A stretch of 64,000 nucleotides of DNA from Rhabditoides inermis. Lineage: Eukaryota > Nematoda > Chromadorea > Rhabditida > Rhabditidae. The stretch is taken from NCBI GenBank assembly GCA_963966185.1, contig CAWZYM010000158.1:497001-561000 (forward strand), in the 5' to 3' direction. The notes beneath the pieces were generated by a model. It did no database searches. It had not been told where the DNA came from and saw nothing but the letters and a program-made list of their open reading frames with translations. Position numbers and translations under genes: made by a program. This document shows positions 9,945 to 22,603 of the stretch, one piece after another; the stretch's first letter is position 1; each line of letters begins with the position of its first letter.

Positions 9945-11301
9945 CTTATGTCGATGTGCTAAATTTATCTTTTTCTTTAGTAGACATAGTATATCAGATA
10001 TGCGCAGAGTATCGCAATTGTGATGATTACATTATAACCACAACCAATACATGAACACTAGAACACATACACAGTGAGCAAGTAAATATACCTACTCACT
10101 ACGATCAATAACGAAATCGATAAAATAGTGACCTAGATGAAAGAAACAAAGAAAACTACTTCCGGCCGATAGCTCATGGAATGAAACTAATCGAGAGCTT
10201 CAAAGTACTAGAGGCTGCGTATCGACACAGTGTAAGAGTCGATGCGGCGCCGGCGCGCGATTCAAAATGCAATTTCAAAACCAGCCCAGCACAGACACAG
10301 AGCGCGCGCAATCGCTTTGCGCATGGTGAGTAATCCGCTCATGGAGAGATGGAATGCACTGTACTCGCTACTATACAATGTGGCAATGGCAATGAAATAG
10401 TACATGTTGATTCCGTTGACTGAGGGGAGGGAGGAATGGTCGGGATGGGCTGGTTCAGAACAACTGTCAGCAGTGAAAGTTCACTTTATCTGTTGTAAAG
10501 ATCAAATCGAGCGAGACCACTGGATACGAACACTCAATTATCTCATCGTCATTAGTGTTAATTGTTGGTGTTCAGTCGACTAAACAAAATGTCGACTAAA
10601 CAAAACTTTATACTGTCATAATACAAATAAGAACTTTGTAATATCATGTAGTGTTATCATTAATTATATTACTTTCCCTACAGAGAGTTTATACAATATG
10701 TAAGGGAGTTGTATTTCATGTGAGATGTACTTATTAGATCAGTGATAGCAGTAGCCGAAGGGGCTATTACACTCACTCGTCTCGTCGAGAACACATCCCT
10801 GCCATGTGTCGAGAGTCGCTAGCCGCGCTCTCATTTGCCTATCACCCTCCTCTCATCTTTATCTATTCTTCCCATATCTATTAATCGATACCGTCCCTAT
10901 GTTTATTTAATCAAACTGTTTACGACAAGTCTGACAAGAAAGAAATGGTTTAGTCATTTTTGAGTCAGCCCCTATAGTCACTTCACCCTCACCTCGCAAT
11001 TCCACTTGAAAGATGTTTGTTTAAAGTTGGTTTGATAGCCATATGCACTTGCATCTATCGCTGCTCTATCGCTTCACTATCGTCTCTATATGTTCACTCG
11101 CATATTTCTGTTAGCGTCAAACGGCTGGCTGGTGACTGCACACTCACTGTTGAAATCGCTATGACTCTTATCGGTTCACCTCAATCCCATTGCAAAATAT
11201 TGGAAACATTCGAAACTATTTCATAAACCATTTACGAATTATCCTCCGAGGATATATAAGATGTATGACAAGATCAAGTATTAAATGCAGTCATTCAGTT
11301 G
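9945..11301. other. Intergenic region upstream of imb-3
   Basis: Contains the imb-3 promoter side (a GC-rich patch near 10235-10320) and AT-rich sequence with no supported exon. The reading frames around 11017-11226 and 11190-11573 lack recognisable composition or motifs and were not called. Confidence 0.5.
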
Positions 11302-12266
11302 ATGGACGATTATTTCTTCGGAGAACAGCGACGACAATTCTGTGGAAGTACACATGTCGTAGTGAGTTTATTCGTGTAACATGTAATCTCTACAAACTAC
11401 ATACATCCTTCGATCTCCCTTTCCTATTCAATCGCTTCATGCAGCTGACTAAACTCTTTTCGGAACTCTTTACGAACACATCACCCTCGTCTGTCACCAA
11501 TTATCACACTAACTCCCTCTCAGTATCCTGCGCTTCCTCCCCTCTCATCACATTCCGAAACACCTCGGGTTAGGATTACAACCTGTTACTCATCCATGTA
11601 CCCTATTAATCACGCTGGAACACATCAATCAATGGGCTTCAGACTGCGTTTTGGATTACCGTACTCGCTGAGTTCGCATTTCTTTTCACTTCCGTTGTGA
11701 TAGTTCCCGTCACAATCGGCTATTTCGACACATGGAGTGTTATACAGGTGAATTAAACTTCAAACTATATAGCTTTATCGCACGGTTCATCTGTCATTGT
11801 AGGTCTTCATAATCGGTGGTGCGTTGTCCCTTGCAGTTGCGGCACTGCTGCAAGAGAAACATCGTCTTCTTCTCGCATTCATGATTGTCAAGGTGCGCGT
11901 GCCATCGCTCATTTCTCTAAAGTGAAACACGATCGTTCAGGGGATCGAGATCATATTTTATTTCCTGCTTCTACTCACTGCTGTAGTATTGATATTCGTT
12001 CGTCGTTCTACTCTCGTTCGAATAATGGAATGGAGAATACGAACAATCACACGTGAGTCACAGCTCTCAACTCTATTGCATACGGTATCGTTTTAGAGGA
12101 CAACATCGCGTCCCATATTTTTCTTCTCGTCGTTTTTCTTCTGTTTCATTTGGTTTACTCAGGAGTTGGACTAAACATCACCTATAACACGTTTGACTAC
12201 TTCCGATCTAAAGCTATTTACAAGTATAACAAAGAGAGAAACAAAACAAATAAAATTTTCATGTGA
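11302..12266 (+). CDS. Small four-transmembrane nematode protein (LAPTM4/DUF7027-like)
   Basis: Five phase-matched exons, 11302-11361, 11643-11747, 11803-11892, 11941-12052 and 12097-12266, sum to 537 nt (178 residues plus TGA). The start MDDYFFGEQRRQFCGSTHVV leads into TM1 (AFWITVLAEFAFLFTSVVIV), TM2 (VFIIGGALSLAVAALL), TM3 (IEIIFYFLLLLTAVVLIFV) and TM4 (HIFLLVVFLLFHLVYSGVGL), ending in a basic cytosolic tail (SKAIYKYNKERNKTNKIFM). A Cys/His-containing leader directly before four hydrophobic helices recalls the abundant nematode 4-TM proteins related to LAPTM4, but the similarity is structural rather than motif-based. Function unknown; probably an endosomal or plasma-membrane protein. Exon 1 is the least certain part, chosen because its donor and phase fit. 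Confidence 0.6.
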
Positions 12267-12736
12267 GACTGGATATTTAGCCTTGCATAACCCCATTGCA
12301 GGATTTTTACGCACAGTAAATAACCCCCCCCCCTCATGATCTACTCATATATCCAACAATATGTGATCAAATTCCCCTTCATATTACGAGGTCCAATTTT
12401 AATGTGATTTCAAGAACAATGTAATAAACAATTTGATTACCTATCTTTTATCGATCCAGTATTACTGACAAATTATGCAATTTGCAAATATATACTAACA
12501 TAGGGCATGCCGATGCTTTTAAAACGCGCTAACCACACAATTGGATTGGAGACTCATCGAATAACGGATAAGAATTGATAACGCTGAGTAAAGGAAGAAC
12601 AAATTTTCAATATGAAAACAACACAACACCGGATCGATAATAAGTTAACTCGGAGTATATATACACAACAAAACACTAACAATTCAGGATCAAAATCGAC
12701 AACTAGGAAGGTAACAATGAACTGGACATGCATTGA
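12267..12736. other. Gap between convergent genes
   Basis: Contains the 3' ends of two convergent genes and a C9 homopolymer near 12325. No further gene is supported. Confidence 0.5.
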
Positions 12737-15184
12737 TCAACTGATCTCCATAACGGACTGCTGCAATATATCTGTCACTGGTGCACTACCAGTTGAAACA
12801 GAAGTTTCGTCTGATCTAGCCAAGTCATACGACGAGCTCTTGAACGACGCCGTTTGCGTATGATCGTATCCATCGCGCGCTTCGGTCTGGAAAGAAGAAA
12901 AAATATCGATTTTGGAACCTAACATTTACCTGAGATAACGGTGTTTGCTGGTCAGCAGTCGGCTGTTGGACGATCACTGTTCCACCGTACATCTCCACAC
13001 TCTGTCGGATAGTTGACGAAGCAAGAGGCTGAATCTGAAAAACACGGATTGTGTGAATGTCATAGCCTCATACACACTCATGGAACATCATTATATAGAA
13101 ATCCCAAATGCTTAGTGTTCGTATTACAGATAGTGGGAAGGGCGAACAAAACAATCATTTCTCCGAGCTCATAAGGAAAGCTGGTTGAGTTATCCAATCG
13201 TAATCAATTTTGTGTGGGCGTTCGAAAGCGAGAATAGAGTTTTTGATAACCTGACCATCTTGAGAAATTTCAATTAATATAAAACTGATTAAAATTGCTA
13301 TGTGTTGTAGTTGTTGATGGACATGAAAAACCCTCTGCCATGAATTTTTCAAAAAAAAAAATAAAGCAAATTTGGACGACTAATACGGTAAAATTCTTTA
13401 CAAAAAGGCAAGGAAGCGGCGCCTATTCGCCGCCAAGAGAGATGCGTGCCATGCCATTGCCATTCTCGAGACCGGGGTTCGAAATACGCACTTTTTTAAT
13501 GAATCACAATGAAAGTGAAACTGTGTGCGTTTAAGTTTCAAAATATGTCTCGCCCATTCCTAGAGAATTCGAAAAGACTATACTTGAAAGTTGTTCCTTA
13601 GAGCGGATCATACAATTTTCCTCATACCAGTACAGTAGTGAAAATATGCAGAGAGAAAATGTGCCACTACGTATATAACTTTCCGTAAAAAAAGAAAAAA
13701 ATCGCTTTAACTTTTTTTCAATACGGATCAGTGTATCAGATAGGAAATAAACAAACTGCGATTATATAACGGTAGGTGCAATTTAGACTGGTATAGGGTA
13801 TTCCCCCCGTTCACGGTTCGCTTGTTCACTCGACGCATATTTTCCAGACAGCATTTCATTGCATTTGGTCTCGCTATCGGTCTGCGCGGGATCATTCGAC
13901 CGCGCAATTCGCGCGCTTGGCGGTCTGATTTTAGGGAAATGAGGGTCATTTGCAAGTCAAATAAGTCGAAGCACTTTCCGGAGTTAATAACTTCGTTCAG
14001 AAGTTTTCTAATTTTTTGTCCTTTGGACAGAGGCATGCTGTCACTGTTCGCTAGCGATTGTCGGCTCGCTTTTGTTGATATCGCTACTCCAGAATTTATA
14101 AATCATGAAAAACCTCCAAAATGCATAGCTTCAATAGGTGATTCGGTGTTTCTTAAATAACTTTGTTCAAACTCAACAAAAAAATCGATTTTCGGGAAAG
14201 TGAGCCTCTGGGTACTACCAACAGATTGTCGGCTCGATATTCGTGATTTTCTTTCGGGAAGTGCTCATTTGAGCTCAAAAACATCAAAACACGCCTCTTT
14301 TCGGCGTCATTTTCTCATTGTCTGGTTCGTGTCTGGGTCGATCGAGATAATTGCGTACCGTGAAAATGGGGGATACCTTATATTGGAATCACAGTAACAC
14401 ACTAAACACAATGACATTGACAATATCAAATCACACCTGTTCGTAGCTGCCTCCACTGAGCAGATAGACAGTCTGCTGCTGTGTTGGCTGTACTGGAGAC
14501 GACTGCTCACCCGGACTCATTCTTGGCATCACCCTCGCTTGATCTGCTGTCAACAAAGGACTGTGCCTTTCGATAGTCATGCGAGCAAGCCCAGCAGGAG
14601 ACAACGAATGTCGTCGCAGAACCTGTCCAACCTTAAAAAAAACATATTCATAATGTTTTTTTTTTGAAAAATTGACTTTTCTTTTTATCGTCTTCCCTTC
14701 CTAATCAGAATTCTTACCGTCGGGCCGTGAGAAGGACAGTTCACCGCAGCGCCACCTACTCCAGGAAGAGGGGGCGTCGGCTGCATTCGGAGATGCAAGC
14801 CAGAAGATTCAATGTCAAGGCCCGAGGTGAACGAAGGGGACGGTCTCATAGGAGCAGATGTAGAAGACATCGGAGGAGTACTATGTACTGGAGCAGAACC
14901 AGACGTCGATGGAACTGCATCCATGAAGTCTTCGTCACATTCCAATCGCACTGAATAACAAGTGAATTTTATTGAAACTTATCGGAAAAATTGATACTTT
15001 TCACACTTTAGCTATAATATATTTAAGAACAGGATGACATTTCTGCAGATTACTGTAGAAAATTGAAATGCAGTTTTCGTCGCATTTCAAATAGTGAAGA
15101 GACCAAAGCGCTCGTGTTAAACCGAAATCAAACAAGCTGCCATTCACATCAAAACGGTTTCCTTTTCACGCACGTTTGATCTCT

Positions 15185-15231
<47 letters not shown>

Positions 15232-18200
15232 CTCTTTCTCGCTCTCACGAATCGCCTATTCACGTCGGCTGTCAAAAGCACTAACTATCCACCAGGAGAC
15301 AACTATATATTACTAAAAAAGGTAATGGACATAAAGAATTCAAGTGTTTATATTCGAATTATACTGAACCAATTACTGCTCACCACTAGAAGTGCTCCTC
15401 TCCAGTCGTGTGACGAGCGAAGGAGCAGGAACAGTTATCCCAGCCGCAGTTTCCATTCCACCAGCTGCCCGCGGCTGCTCCGCCTTCGACATCAGATGTT
15501 CAAGCGATGCTGAGGCCTCTGGAGTAACGCCTACTCCAGACAACTCGGTAGCTTCTGAACCAAAAATAAATTTACCCAAAACTAAAAAGGAATAACTCCG
15601 TCGAAACAAACCTTGTAAAATCGAAGACACAGCTCGTATGGTCGCAGGATCGTCCACCACAGGAGTACGGTAGTGTTTGTTGTGATGCGCATGCACGTGA
15701 AATTCAGCCTGCTACAATCGAAGACAAGTTAAGTTGTACATACGAAAACAAAATATTAAATTCAAAGAATTCTAGAATAGTAATTCGTATTTCATTAAAA
15801 AAAAACCTGGGGAATTCTTCGGTGATTAGCCACACCGTTCACCATCTTGTGCGAGACTGTACTACCACTCGCCGGCGATCCGATAACAGAAGACGTCTTC
15901 GCAACAATCGTTGAGCGATAACTATAATTAAAAAAAAGTTACGAAATCTAACGTCTCATATATTAGTGAGTCACCTTCGTACGACTTGCTTGACAGTGGG
16001 CTGATGCATGTGCATGTGCTGTGCGTGTAACTGTAGCTGCGCATGAGTTGGTGACTGCGGTTGCACCACGTTCGGAGGAACAGGAGTATGTACAACTGTC
16101 GCGGGACCATAATCATGTCCATGCATTCCTTCCCCCGCCGACTATAAACATAAATAATAATGAACATATATAAATATATTTCACCGTGCTCGCAGGCGAA
16201 CCGCCGTAGTAAGGCCGAGACGAGTTTACGAAGACACTTGAAGTGGTCGAAATGGCTGGAGTAGCGGCAGAGACAGAGTATGCAGGAGAAGACGAGGTAC
16301 TTGCAACAGGCGAACCAGCAGAAACAGCGGTAAGAGAAGGCGACATGACAGATCCAGAAGTTCCGGGGGTGTTCGCAGTGCCAGATACATAGTACTTCGA
16401 CACAGGACGAGTCATGTTCACGCCACTGTAAACGTAGGTGATGATAACAACTGGATGTATACAGAATGTAGAAAATACCTGGAAGAATGCTGTCGATTCT
16501 TTATGATATTGGGTTGCGTCACACTGAGACTGCCTCTTGTGTAGACCACTCCTCCCTCAGGGTGGGGCGAGATCGCCCTGCCTTCCAACGTGGACACAGA
16601 CACACCACCAGTTCCCTCGCTTACTGAACCAACGCGAGCACGTTTGTAGGTAACTGAACAAAAAAATGTTATAAAAAAGAAATTCGTAGCTGACATATCT
16701 CACTCACCGGTCCCCGCAGTTGTCGGCACAAAATAAGGAGACTGTGACTGGGTTTGCGTTCGAAGAGGAGAACTGCTCAGAGACGCACTCCTGGGCACAG
16801 TGACCGGAGTTTGTTGCGGATACTGCTGTGACGCAGATGGAAGAACAGGAGAGAGGGCGTAAGGTTGAGTTTGTTGAATAGTCACTTGCGCCGGCGAGCT
16901 GCGTTTTGTTGATCTAAAACCGGAAACCGTATAACTTCAAAAGTCATTAAATATCAGAAAAAAAACTTACATCGCATATCTCTTGTCCGGGTTCCCTCTG
17001 GGAGGCTTCGGTTTACCATTCGTCGCCGGTTCAAAAACGAACGGAACCACGCGCGCGCAAACGCAAGTTGCACTCTCCTTCTGTACAATGATGATTAAAA
17101 AAGTACAGCAATAAGAACAAAAAACTTACGTCACTCATCTCTCCAGCTTGCTTGTTCTTCCGTTTCTTTCTGCCATTCTCGAGCAATTGTCCATTTTTCG
17201 CCTCATCATGAATCTGCTGTGTAATCTTGCTGAACAACTCCTGCGCTTTCAGAATCTCCTTAAAAATCAGTTCAAATAGAATTGTAATAATAATCGTACC
17301 TGTTGCTTTTGTTGATCGTTTTCTTCTACTGGCTCAGTCTTGGTGTCGACGGTGTCCGCTTTCTGAAAATTGCGCGATTGGGGACTTATATATATATATA
17401 TTATATATATATATATATACCAAAAATGTACCTTAGCACACTCCGCCGACGCCTGCGGCTCTGTAGACACGGGTGCAGCGAGAGCCTCTTTCGTCTTTTT
17501 CCTTCTTGGTTGCTTCAGGGTGACTCGCCTCTCATCGACCACTTCCTGTGGAACAATACGCTGCTGTGGAATAGTCTCAGTATCGCGAAGCAGCTTTCGC
17601 AATTTCTCAGGAACTGAAAAAAGACAATATAAAACATACAGCATATATACACACTGATATATTTCCCTCACCGTAAGGAGCTTGCTTTACGTTCAACAAC
17701 TCAGACAGCTGAACATCAGTTTGTTGCACAGAACGATTGTGCGAATTTGCCAGCTCAAGCAACGAGTCAGCAGCATCGAAGGTAGATGTTGAATCAAAAG
17801 AGCGAGCAGGCGGAATCCACCTGAATAGTTTTATAGAACCAGAATATAACATATTATAACATACTCGACAACCTCCTCATCGAGATCGCCAGTTAAGATA
17901 TACCATTCGGTGTTCACGTCGTATGATGGGTTCAGTCTGAACGAATTGCATTAGAACACCCCATATGCATCCAAAATACTTACATAGTAGCAATCTTCGT
18001 AAGCGAGTCGTCACAACCTGCGCGTCGCAGCTCACTTTGATAGAGATCGTCGGGAATGCTAAGTGAGGTATTATAAAGAATATTTTTTTTGTAAACTCAC
18101 AAAAATGCAGTCTTCAGATGATCAAGCAAGATTTCTCTGTACGCATTCAATCTGCCTTGAGCTCGGAACGCCGAAACCACGGTCGAGAAAGCTTCACGTT

Positions 18201-18307
18201 CTACAAGAGATGATAAATTCTAAACAATAAAAAAACATACCCAGTGATCGCAGAAGATAGGAACAGTCCTCTTTGTCCCATTTGGAGGATTCATTGAAAT
18301 CACTCAT
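12737..18307 (-). CDS. EMSY: EMSY-like ENT-domain chromatin regulator
   Basis: Minus-strand gene of about 19 exons beginning MSDFNESSKWDKEDCSYLLR at 18307. Residues about 10-100 form an ENT domain: EREAFSTVVSAFRAQGRLN, REILLDHLKTAFL, IPDDLYQSELRRAGCDD, TEWYILTGD, the signature fold of EMSY and of plant Royal-family proteins. The remainder is low-complexity Ser/Thr/Pro/Gln/Val-rich sequence with a basic cluster (QPRRKKTKEAL; GRKKRKNKQAG), like the long disordered tail of EMSY. It ends SVSTGSAPVTDILQQSVMEIS. Family knowledge: EMSY binds BRCA2 and is part of SIN3/KDM5-type repressor complexes in the nucleus. The intron at about 13035-14435 contains a 591-bp transposon. The ENT domain is certain; strict orthology to EMSY is inferred from overall layout. 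Confidence 0.75.
13792..14382. mobile_element. 591-bp TIR element (MITE), family A copy 1
   Basis: Ends are inverted repeats of about 30 bp: TATAGGGTATTCCCCC on the left and TATAAGGTATCCCCC read inward from the right, both followed by TTCACGGT(T/A)CGC. A homologous element lies at 52225-52818, sharing the core CATTCGACCGCGCAATTCGC and the flanking GGGAAATGAG and ATTTGCAAGTC motifs. No transposase frame. TA or TATA at the ends could be the target duplication. It is inside an intron of the EMSY-like gene. Confidence 0.75.
15189..15230. repeat. (GA)n microsatellite
   Basis: About 20 GA units followed by CTCTCTTTCTC, forming a small polypurine/polypyrimidine palindrome, in an intron of the EMSY-like gene. 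Confidence 0.95.
17388..17420. repeat. (TA)n microsatellite
   Basis: Alternating TA run with one interruption, in an intron of the EMSY-like gene. Confidence 0.95.
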
Positions 18308-19177
18308 TTTTGGTTGTTGTAAACTTCGGCGTAGTTATCAAGGATCCTTTCCAGGCATCAGCACCCTAAAACATTAAGATAGGCATCAGCACCCCAAAAC
18401 ATTAAGACGTAATAGTGTAAATATACACATTTGCAATGTCATAGTATATGTAAATTTCAAAAGAACTATTTCAATTGAAAAATAATAATGAAACATGACA
18501 ATTAAAAAGAGCGACGTGTTTCGTTTCGCCTACGACGCAGGGTACCACCGCAAAATCGATCAATTGAATGCATGCATGAGGCCCACACACCACTATTATT
18601 TTGCTCCTTGCAATAGACGTCTTATGATAGAGTAAAGTAAACGTTACGTTCGTAAGTTCAATCGATTGAATATCATTCGAGAACTACAATTCACTAATTT
18701 CATAGACACGTTCAAAAAAAGCGCGCCATTTCTTTCACCGTGTCAAAACATATAGACAAAATAATATATGTATATGAAACTGGCATAATTAGGATTTAAC
18801 AGTTACAACATTGAAATTGTAAAACGGGGAATAAATATTATATCGAATATACCCGAAATGCTGCGAAAACATTTGAAACAAAACTAAAACATGTGTGCGG
18901 GCGAACATAATTACAGTAATCTTTGAAAACTTGGCATAGTCGCAAATTTCAAATTCGCGGGTTTTCTGACGCGGAGCGGGTCTAAATATCCCCATTGTGC
19001 GAGAGTATGTATTTGCGGGCTGCCACGCAGCGCAACTCTAAATGCGCGGCGCGGTCTGCTGCAAAGTGTTTACGGTAGTTACATGCACATCATAGTGAAA
19101 TTTTTCATCAATAGCTTGTGGAAATTTAGGGTTCTTTACCTTTTTTCCATCACTTTTGACGGAAAACCGGGCGCAAG
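18308..19177. other. Divergent promoter region of EMSY-like gene and rpl-19, with a 28-bp tandem duplication
   Basis: Contains a two-copy direct repeat at about 18354-18408 (GGCATCAGCACCC(T/C)AAAACATTAAG twice). The rest is AT-rich, with a GC-rich patch near 19020-19065 just upstream of rpl-19. No coding signal. Confidence 0.6.
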
Positions 19178-20054
19178 ATGAGGTATGTTATGTTTATTAT
19201 GTTATTTATAATGCGTATTATGTTACATAATAATATTATTCGTTTTTTGTGCAATATAGAAAAAAACACTTTAAGCTGGTTTTGTACTTCCTATTTTTAA
19301 AGGGATTCTGTTTATTTATGTTTAAATTTTTAGCAACTTGCGCGTCCAGAAGCGCCTTGCGGCGGCCGTGCTGAAGTGCGGAAAGGGACGTGTCTGGCTT
19401 GACCCCAACGAGGTCTCCGAGATCTCCAACGCCAACTCCAGGCAGAACATCCGCCGCCTCATCCAGGATGGACTCATCATCCGCAAGCCCGTCGTTGTCC
19501 ACTCTCGCTACCGCGCTCGCGTCAAGGCCGAGCAGCGCAGGAAGGTTGGTATTTCAAGTTTGTTTTATTGTAATTTTTATTTCTTTAATGCGTTTATTTG
19601 TGGTTTACGATTGATTTTTAAGGGACGTCACATGGGACTCGGAAAGCGTCAGGGTACCGCTAACGCCCGTATGCCTGAGAAGGTTCTTTGGATGCGCCGT
19701 ATCCGCGTTCTCCGCAACCTCCTGAAGAAGTACAGGGAGTCTAAGAAGATCGACAAGCAGCTCTACCACGATCTGTACCTCCGCGCTAAGGGAAACACCT
19801 TCAAGAACAAGAAGAACCTGATGGAGTACATCTTCAAGAAGAAGGCCGAGAACAGCCGCTCTAAGCAGCTCGCGTAAGTTTTCTTCTTGTTTGTATTTTA
19901 ACATAGGAAACAATAATATTTCAGTGAGCAGGCCCAGGCTCGCCGTGACAAGAACAAGGAGAGCAGGAAGAGGAGGGAGGAGCGTATCCAGGCCAAGAGA
20001 GCTGAGATGCTTCGCAAGATCTCGGAGAGCGACAAGGCTGCCGAGAAGAAGTAA
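19178..20054 (+). CDS. rpl-19: 60S ribosomal protein L19 (eL19)
   Basis: Four exons: 19178-19182 (only ATG AG), 19334-19544, 19623-19873 and 19925-20054, together 597 nt coding for 198 residues, the usual eL19 length. The sequence runs [100 protein letters not shown] and a lysine/arginine-rich helical tail ending [10 protein letters not shown]. It is a structural protein of the large ribosomal subunit that contacts expansion segments and the small subunit. Codon choice is visibly more biased toward GC-ending codons than in its neighbours, as expected of a highly expressed gene. The tiny first exon is typical of ribosomal protein genes. Confidence 0.97.
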
Positions 20055-20081
20055 ATCTTATTGTTATAAACTTGTTGTTAT

Positions 20082-21138
20082 TCAATTGTTCATATCGTTT
20101 TCATTTGCTTGCGATTCGTTTGATAGTACTTCTTGACTGTCTTCGGCGAGTTGTGGAAGAGGACGGTTGCTTTCTTCTATCTTGATTTCATCCTTGCGCG
20201 ATTGAGTGGCACTCTTGAGTTCCTGAAAGTATTAGTCCGGCCTCTCCATTTTGCACCTACCTCGTTGATTGCTGCTTTGGCGTACACATTGAATTCTGGC
20301 AGTGGGAACTCCGACAATCTAGCAACGCTATCAGGCACGATGTCGTAACCGTACTTCTTGATGTCTTTAATCACAATGTTAATCTGCATTTTCATGATTC
20401 CTGTTGTCGATACCCGTGTTACTGAAAGAGTATGCGTGATGTTGGTGGTTGGTTATGGTATATGAACCTTCTCTTCCGTGTGAAGAAGCGACAATATCGG
20501 GATCAACGAACTCCGCTCTTCGCCCCCACATCATTCCTACAACTTTTTGCAGCATGGAGGATGGTTCTGGTGTGAAACATGGGACTTCTAGGTTGTGACT
20601 GCAATTTTGGTTGAACTAAAATCTACATCTAGCTCCTACCATCCAGGTACAGTAGGAATAGGAGAGGATCCATATCCTCTCACGATATCGTTACCGAACA
20701 TATCGTTACCGTAGCACGCAAATACCATTTGAGGCCCTAAATTATGTTTCAATCGTTTCTGTTACGATTGTATGTCCATACATTTGAATGGATTTGTGGA
20801 CGCGAAAGTGGCTTCGAATGGTAGATCAAGTACGAGACCATCAGATTGACCTCGAGCGCAATGCGCAGAGATACCACTCTCGGCACCCGATCTGAAAAAA
20901 TGTCGATTTTGCATAATGAAAAAGTATATTTTCAATCATTATTAGCCTTACATTCTTTGCCAATCTGGGCCCATTACGTAGGAGTACTTGCAGTAGATGG
21001 ATGAAATACCCGGAAACTGAACACGTTTCGTTAAAAAAAAATGAACAAATTATATATTTTCAGTTTGTGACTCACGTATCCGCTGGTGATCTGTCCATTG
21101 ATAATGACTAAGAATGTAGACTTTGGATGTTGGGTCAT
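20082..21138 (-). CDS. mksr-1: B9 domain protein B9D1 / MKSR-1, ciliary transition-zone component
   Basis: Phase-matched minus-strand exons give [130 protein letters not shown] and [12 protein letters not shown], colinear with human B9D1 across the whole B9 domain (FP...LYCKY...GPDW; STNP.GWPQ; YG.D.FGND.VRGYG; GRRPE..DP). Family knowledge: B9D1 belongs to the MKS module at the ciliary transition zone and gates entry of membrane proteins into sensory cilia. The C terminus is an acidic extension ([20 protein letters not shown]). An in-frame ATG further upstream (21237) is possible but gives a poor leader. It is tail to tail with rpl-19, only 27 bp apart, and next to lim-6, as in C. elegans (K03E6). 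Confidence 0.9.
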
Positions 21139-21851
21139 GGCTTCATGGACACAAATGGTGAATGTGGGGGGCGCGCGGGTAGGTGAGGGGAAAAGGTTGT
21201 CATGGGGATATTGATGAATGACCGAGGCTAGCATCATGGCTATGGGCTATGGTTAGTCATTCTAATCACCAGCATATAAGATTATCGGCGTAGAATCATT
21301 ATGCAATAATCATGTATTTTAATTCATATACATTATGGATATACCGGATATAAATATAAAATGTTGTGCCTGTTGTATAGACTCTACAAATCTCTGTCTC
21401 TGAGTCTCTGACATTTGCTGTGTAGATTATTTTGCATGCTTCAAAATCAAGCTCGCCAGTTCGCGGAACTTAGCTTCATATCGATAGATTTAAAATCAAG
21501 CGCGAATAAGGCTGTGGCAGAAAAAATAGAAGGCGGTAAAGTGCGCGTGCACTTCGCTCACTCTCCGTTGCTTGCTAGCCCGCCAGGTCATCTGAATGAC
21601 GAGGTATTGCACAACCGAATGAAAGCGTTCTGGCTACAGTGTAAATAGTTTATTCTGGAGCAGCCAACAACAAAAAAGGGAAGAACGCAACATTGCACAA
21701 TATTGTGAACACTCGTGTGTTACACAGGTTACAGGAGAGAAAAGAGGGGCGACTAGAATGGAATGTGCATGTGGGGGACACCGATATGAGGGACTGAGAG
21801 TGAGACAAACAAAGCGTGGTGAGTGGTGGTCGCGCTACGGAAGGCGGATGT
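21139..21851. other. Intergenic region between lim-6 3' end and mksr-1 start
   Basis: Holds the lim-6 3' UTR and mksr-1 promoter. A 77-codon frame on plus at 21415-21648 has no recognisable features and is not called. Confidence 0.45.
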
Positions 21852-22560
21852 CTAGAAGCTGAAGTAAGTGTTGTGCATGTTGTATAGCTTGTCGATGGGA
21901 TTGGTGAGTGGGTCGAGGCCTCCGATGAGATGCGCCAGCTGCGGGGACGATGTGTCTACCTCGCCGTCGCTCTCCATCTCTGAAAAAGAATGTGTGCTGA
22001 AGCAGGAGAAGAGGTTATATGATTAAACTTGATCCAAGTTTTTGGGACAAAAAAGGGTAAGATTTTCATTTTGCCACAAATTTCTCGTTGTTTTGATAAG
22101 CCCAGATTTTGAACATTTCACGCCGGAACGCCGGAAACTACCCAAGAGAGTATGTATCAGTATAAGTATGTGTAAGGCGTCGAAGAGAGTTAGACGGAAA
22201 AGTGAGGGAAAGAGTATTTTTTTGTTTCACAAAGTGCATATTAAAACTTAGAACCGTGATGATGGAAAAAAGTGATGATGGAGAAATGTACACGTACCGT
22301 CTTCGCTGTCGCTTTTGTTTCCGTCGAGGCTCTTTCCCTCCGAGTCTCCGCCAGATTGCGAGCGGTTCTTCTCCTCCTTGCGCTGCATCTTCTTCATCTT
22401 AAAACAGCGAGTTGAATCCTAGCAATGAATTGAAATTCTCCGGAATCAGGACTCACCTTCGCCCGCTGGTTCTGAAACCACACTTGCACAACGCGAACCG
22501 AGAGATTTGTCTCCTTCGCAAGCTGCTCGCGAACCTGAACATATTCTGATATTCTCTCTT

Positions 22561-22603
<43 letters not shown>

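Noticed and set aside
13380..13500. Possible tRNA fragment (GGTTCGAAATAC followed by T6)
   Set aside because: A B-box-like string and terminator only; no A box or stems.
21415..21648. 77-codon plus-strand frame between mksr-1 and lim-6
   Set aside because: No start context, domain or splice partners; lies in the expected lim-6 3' UTR region.
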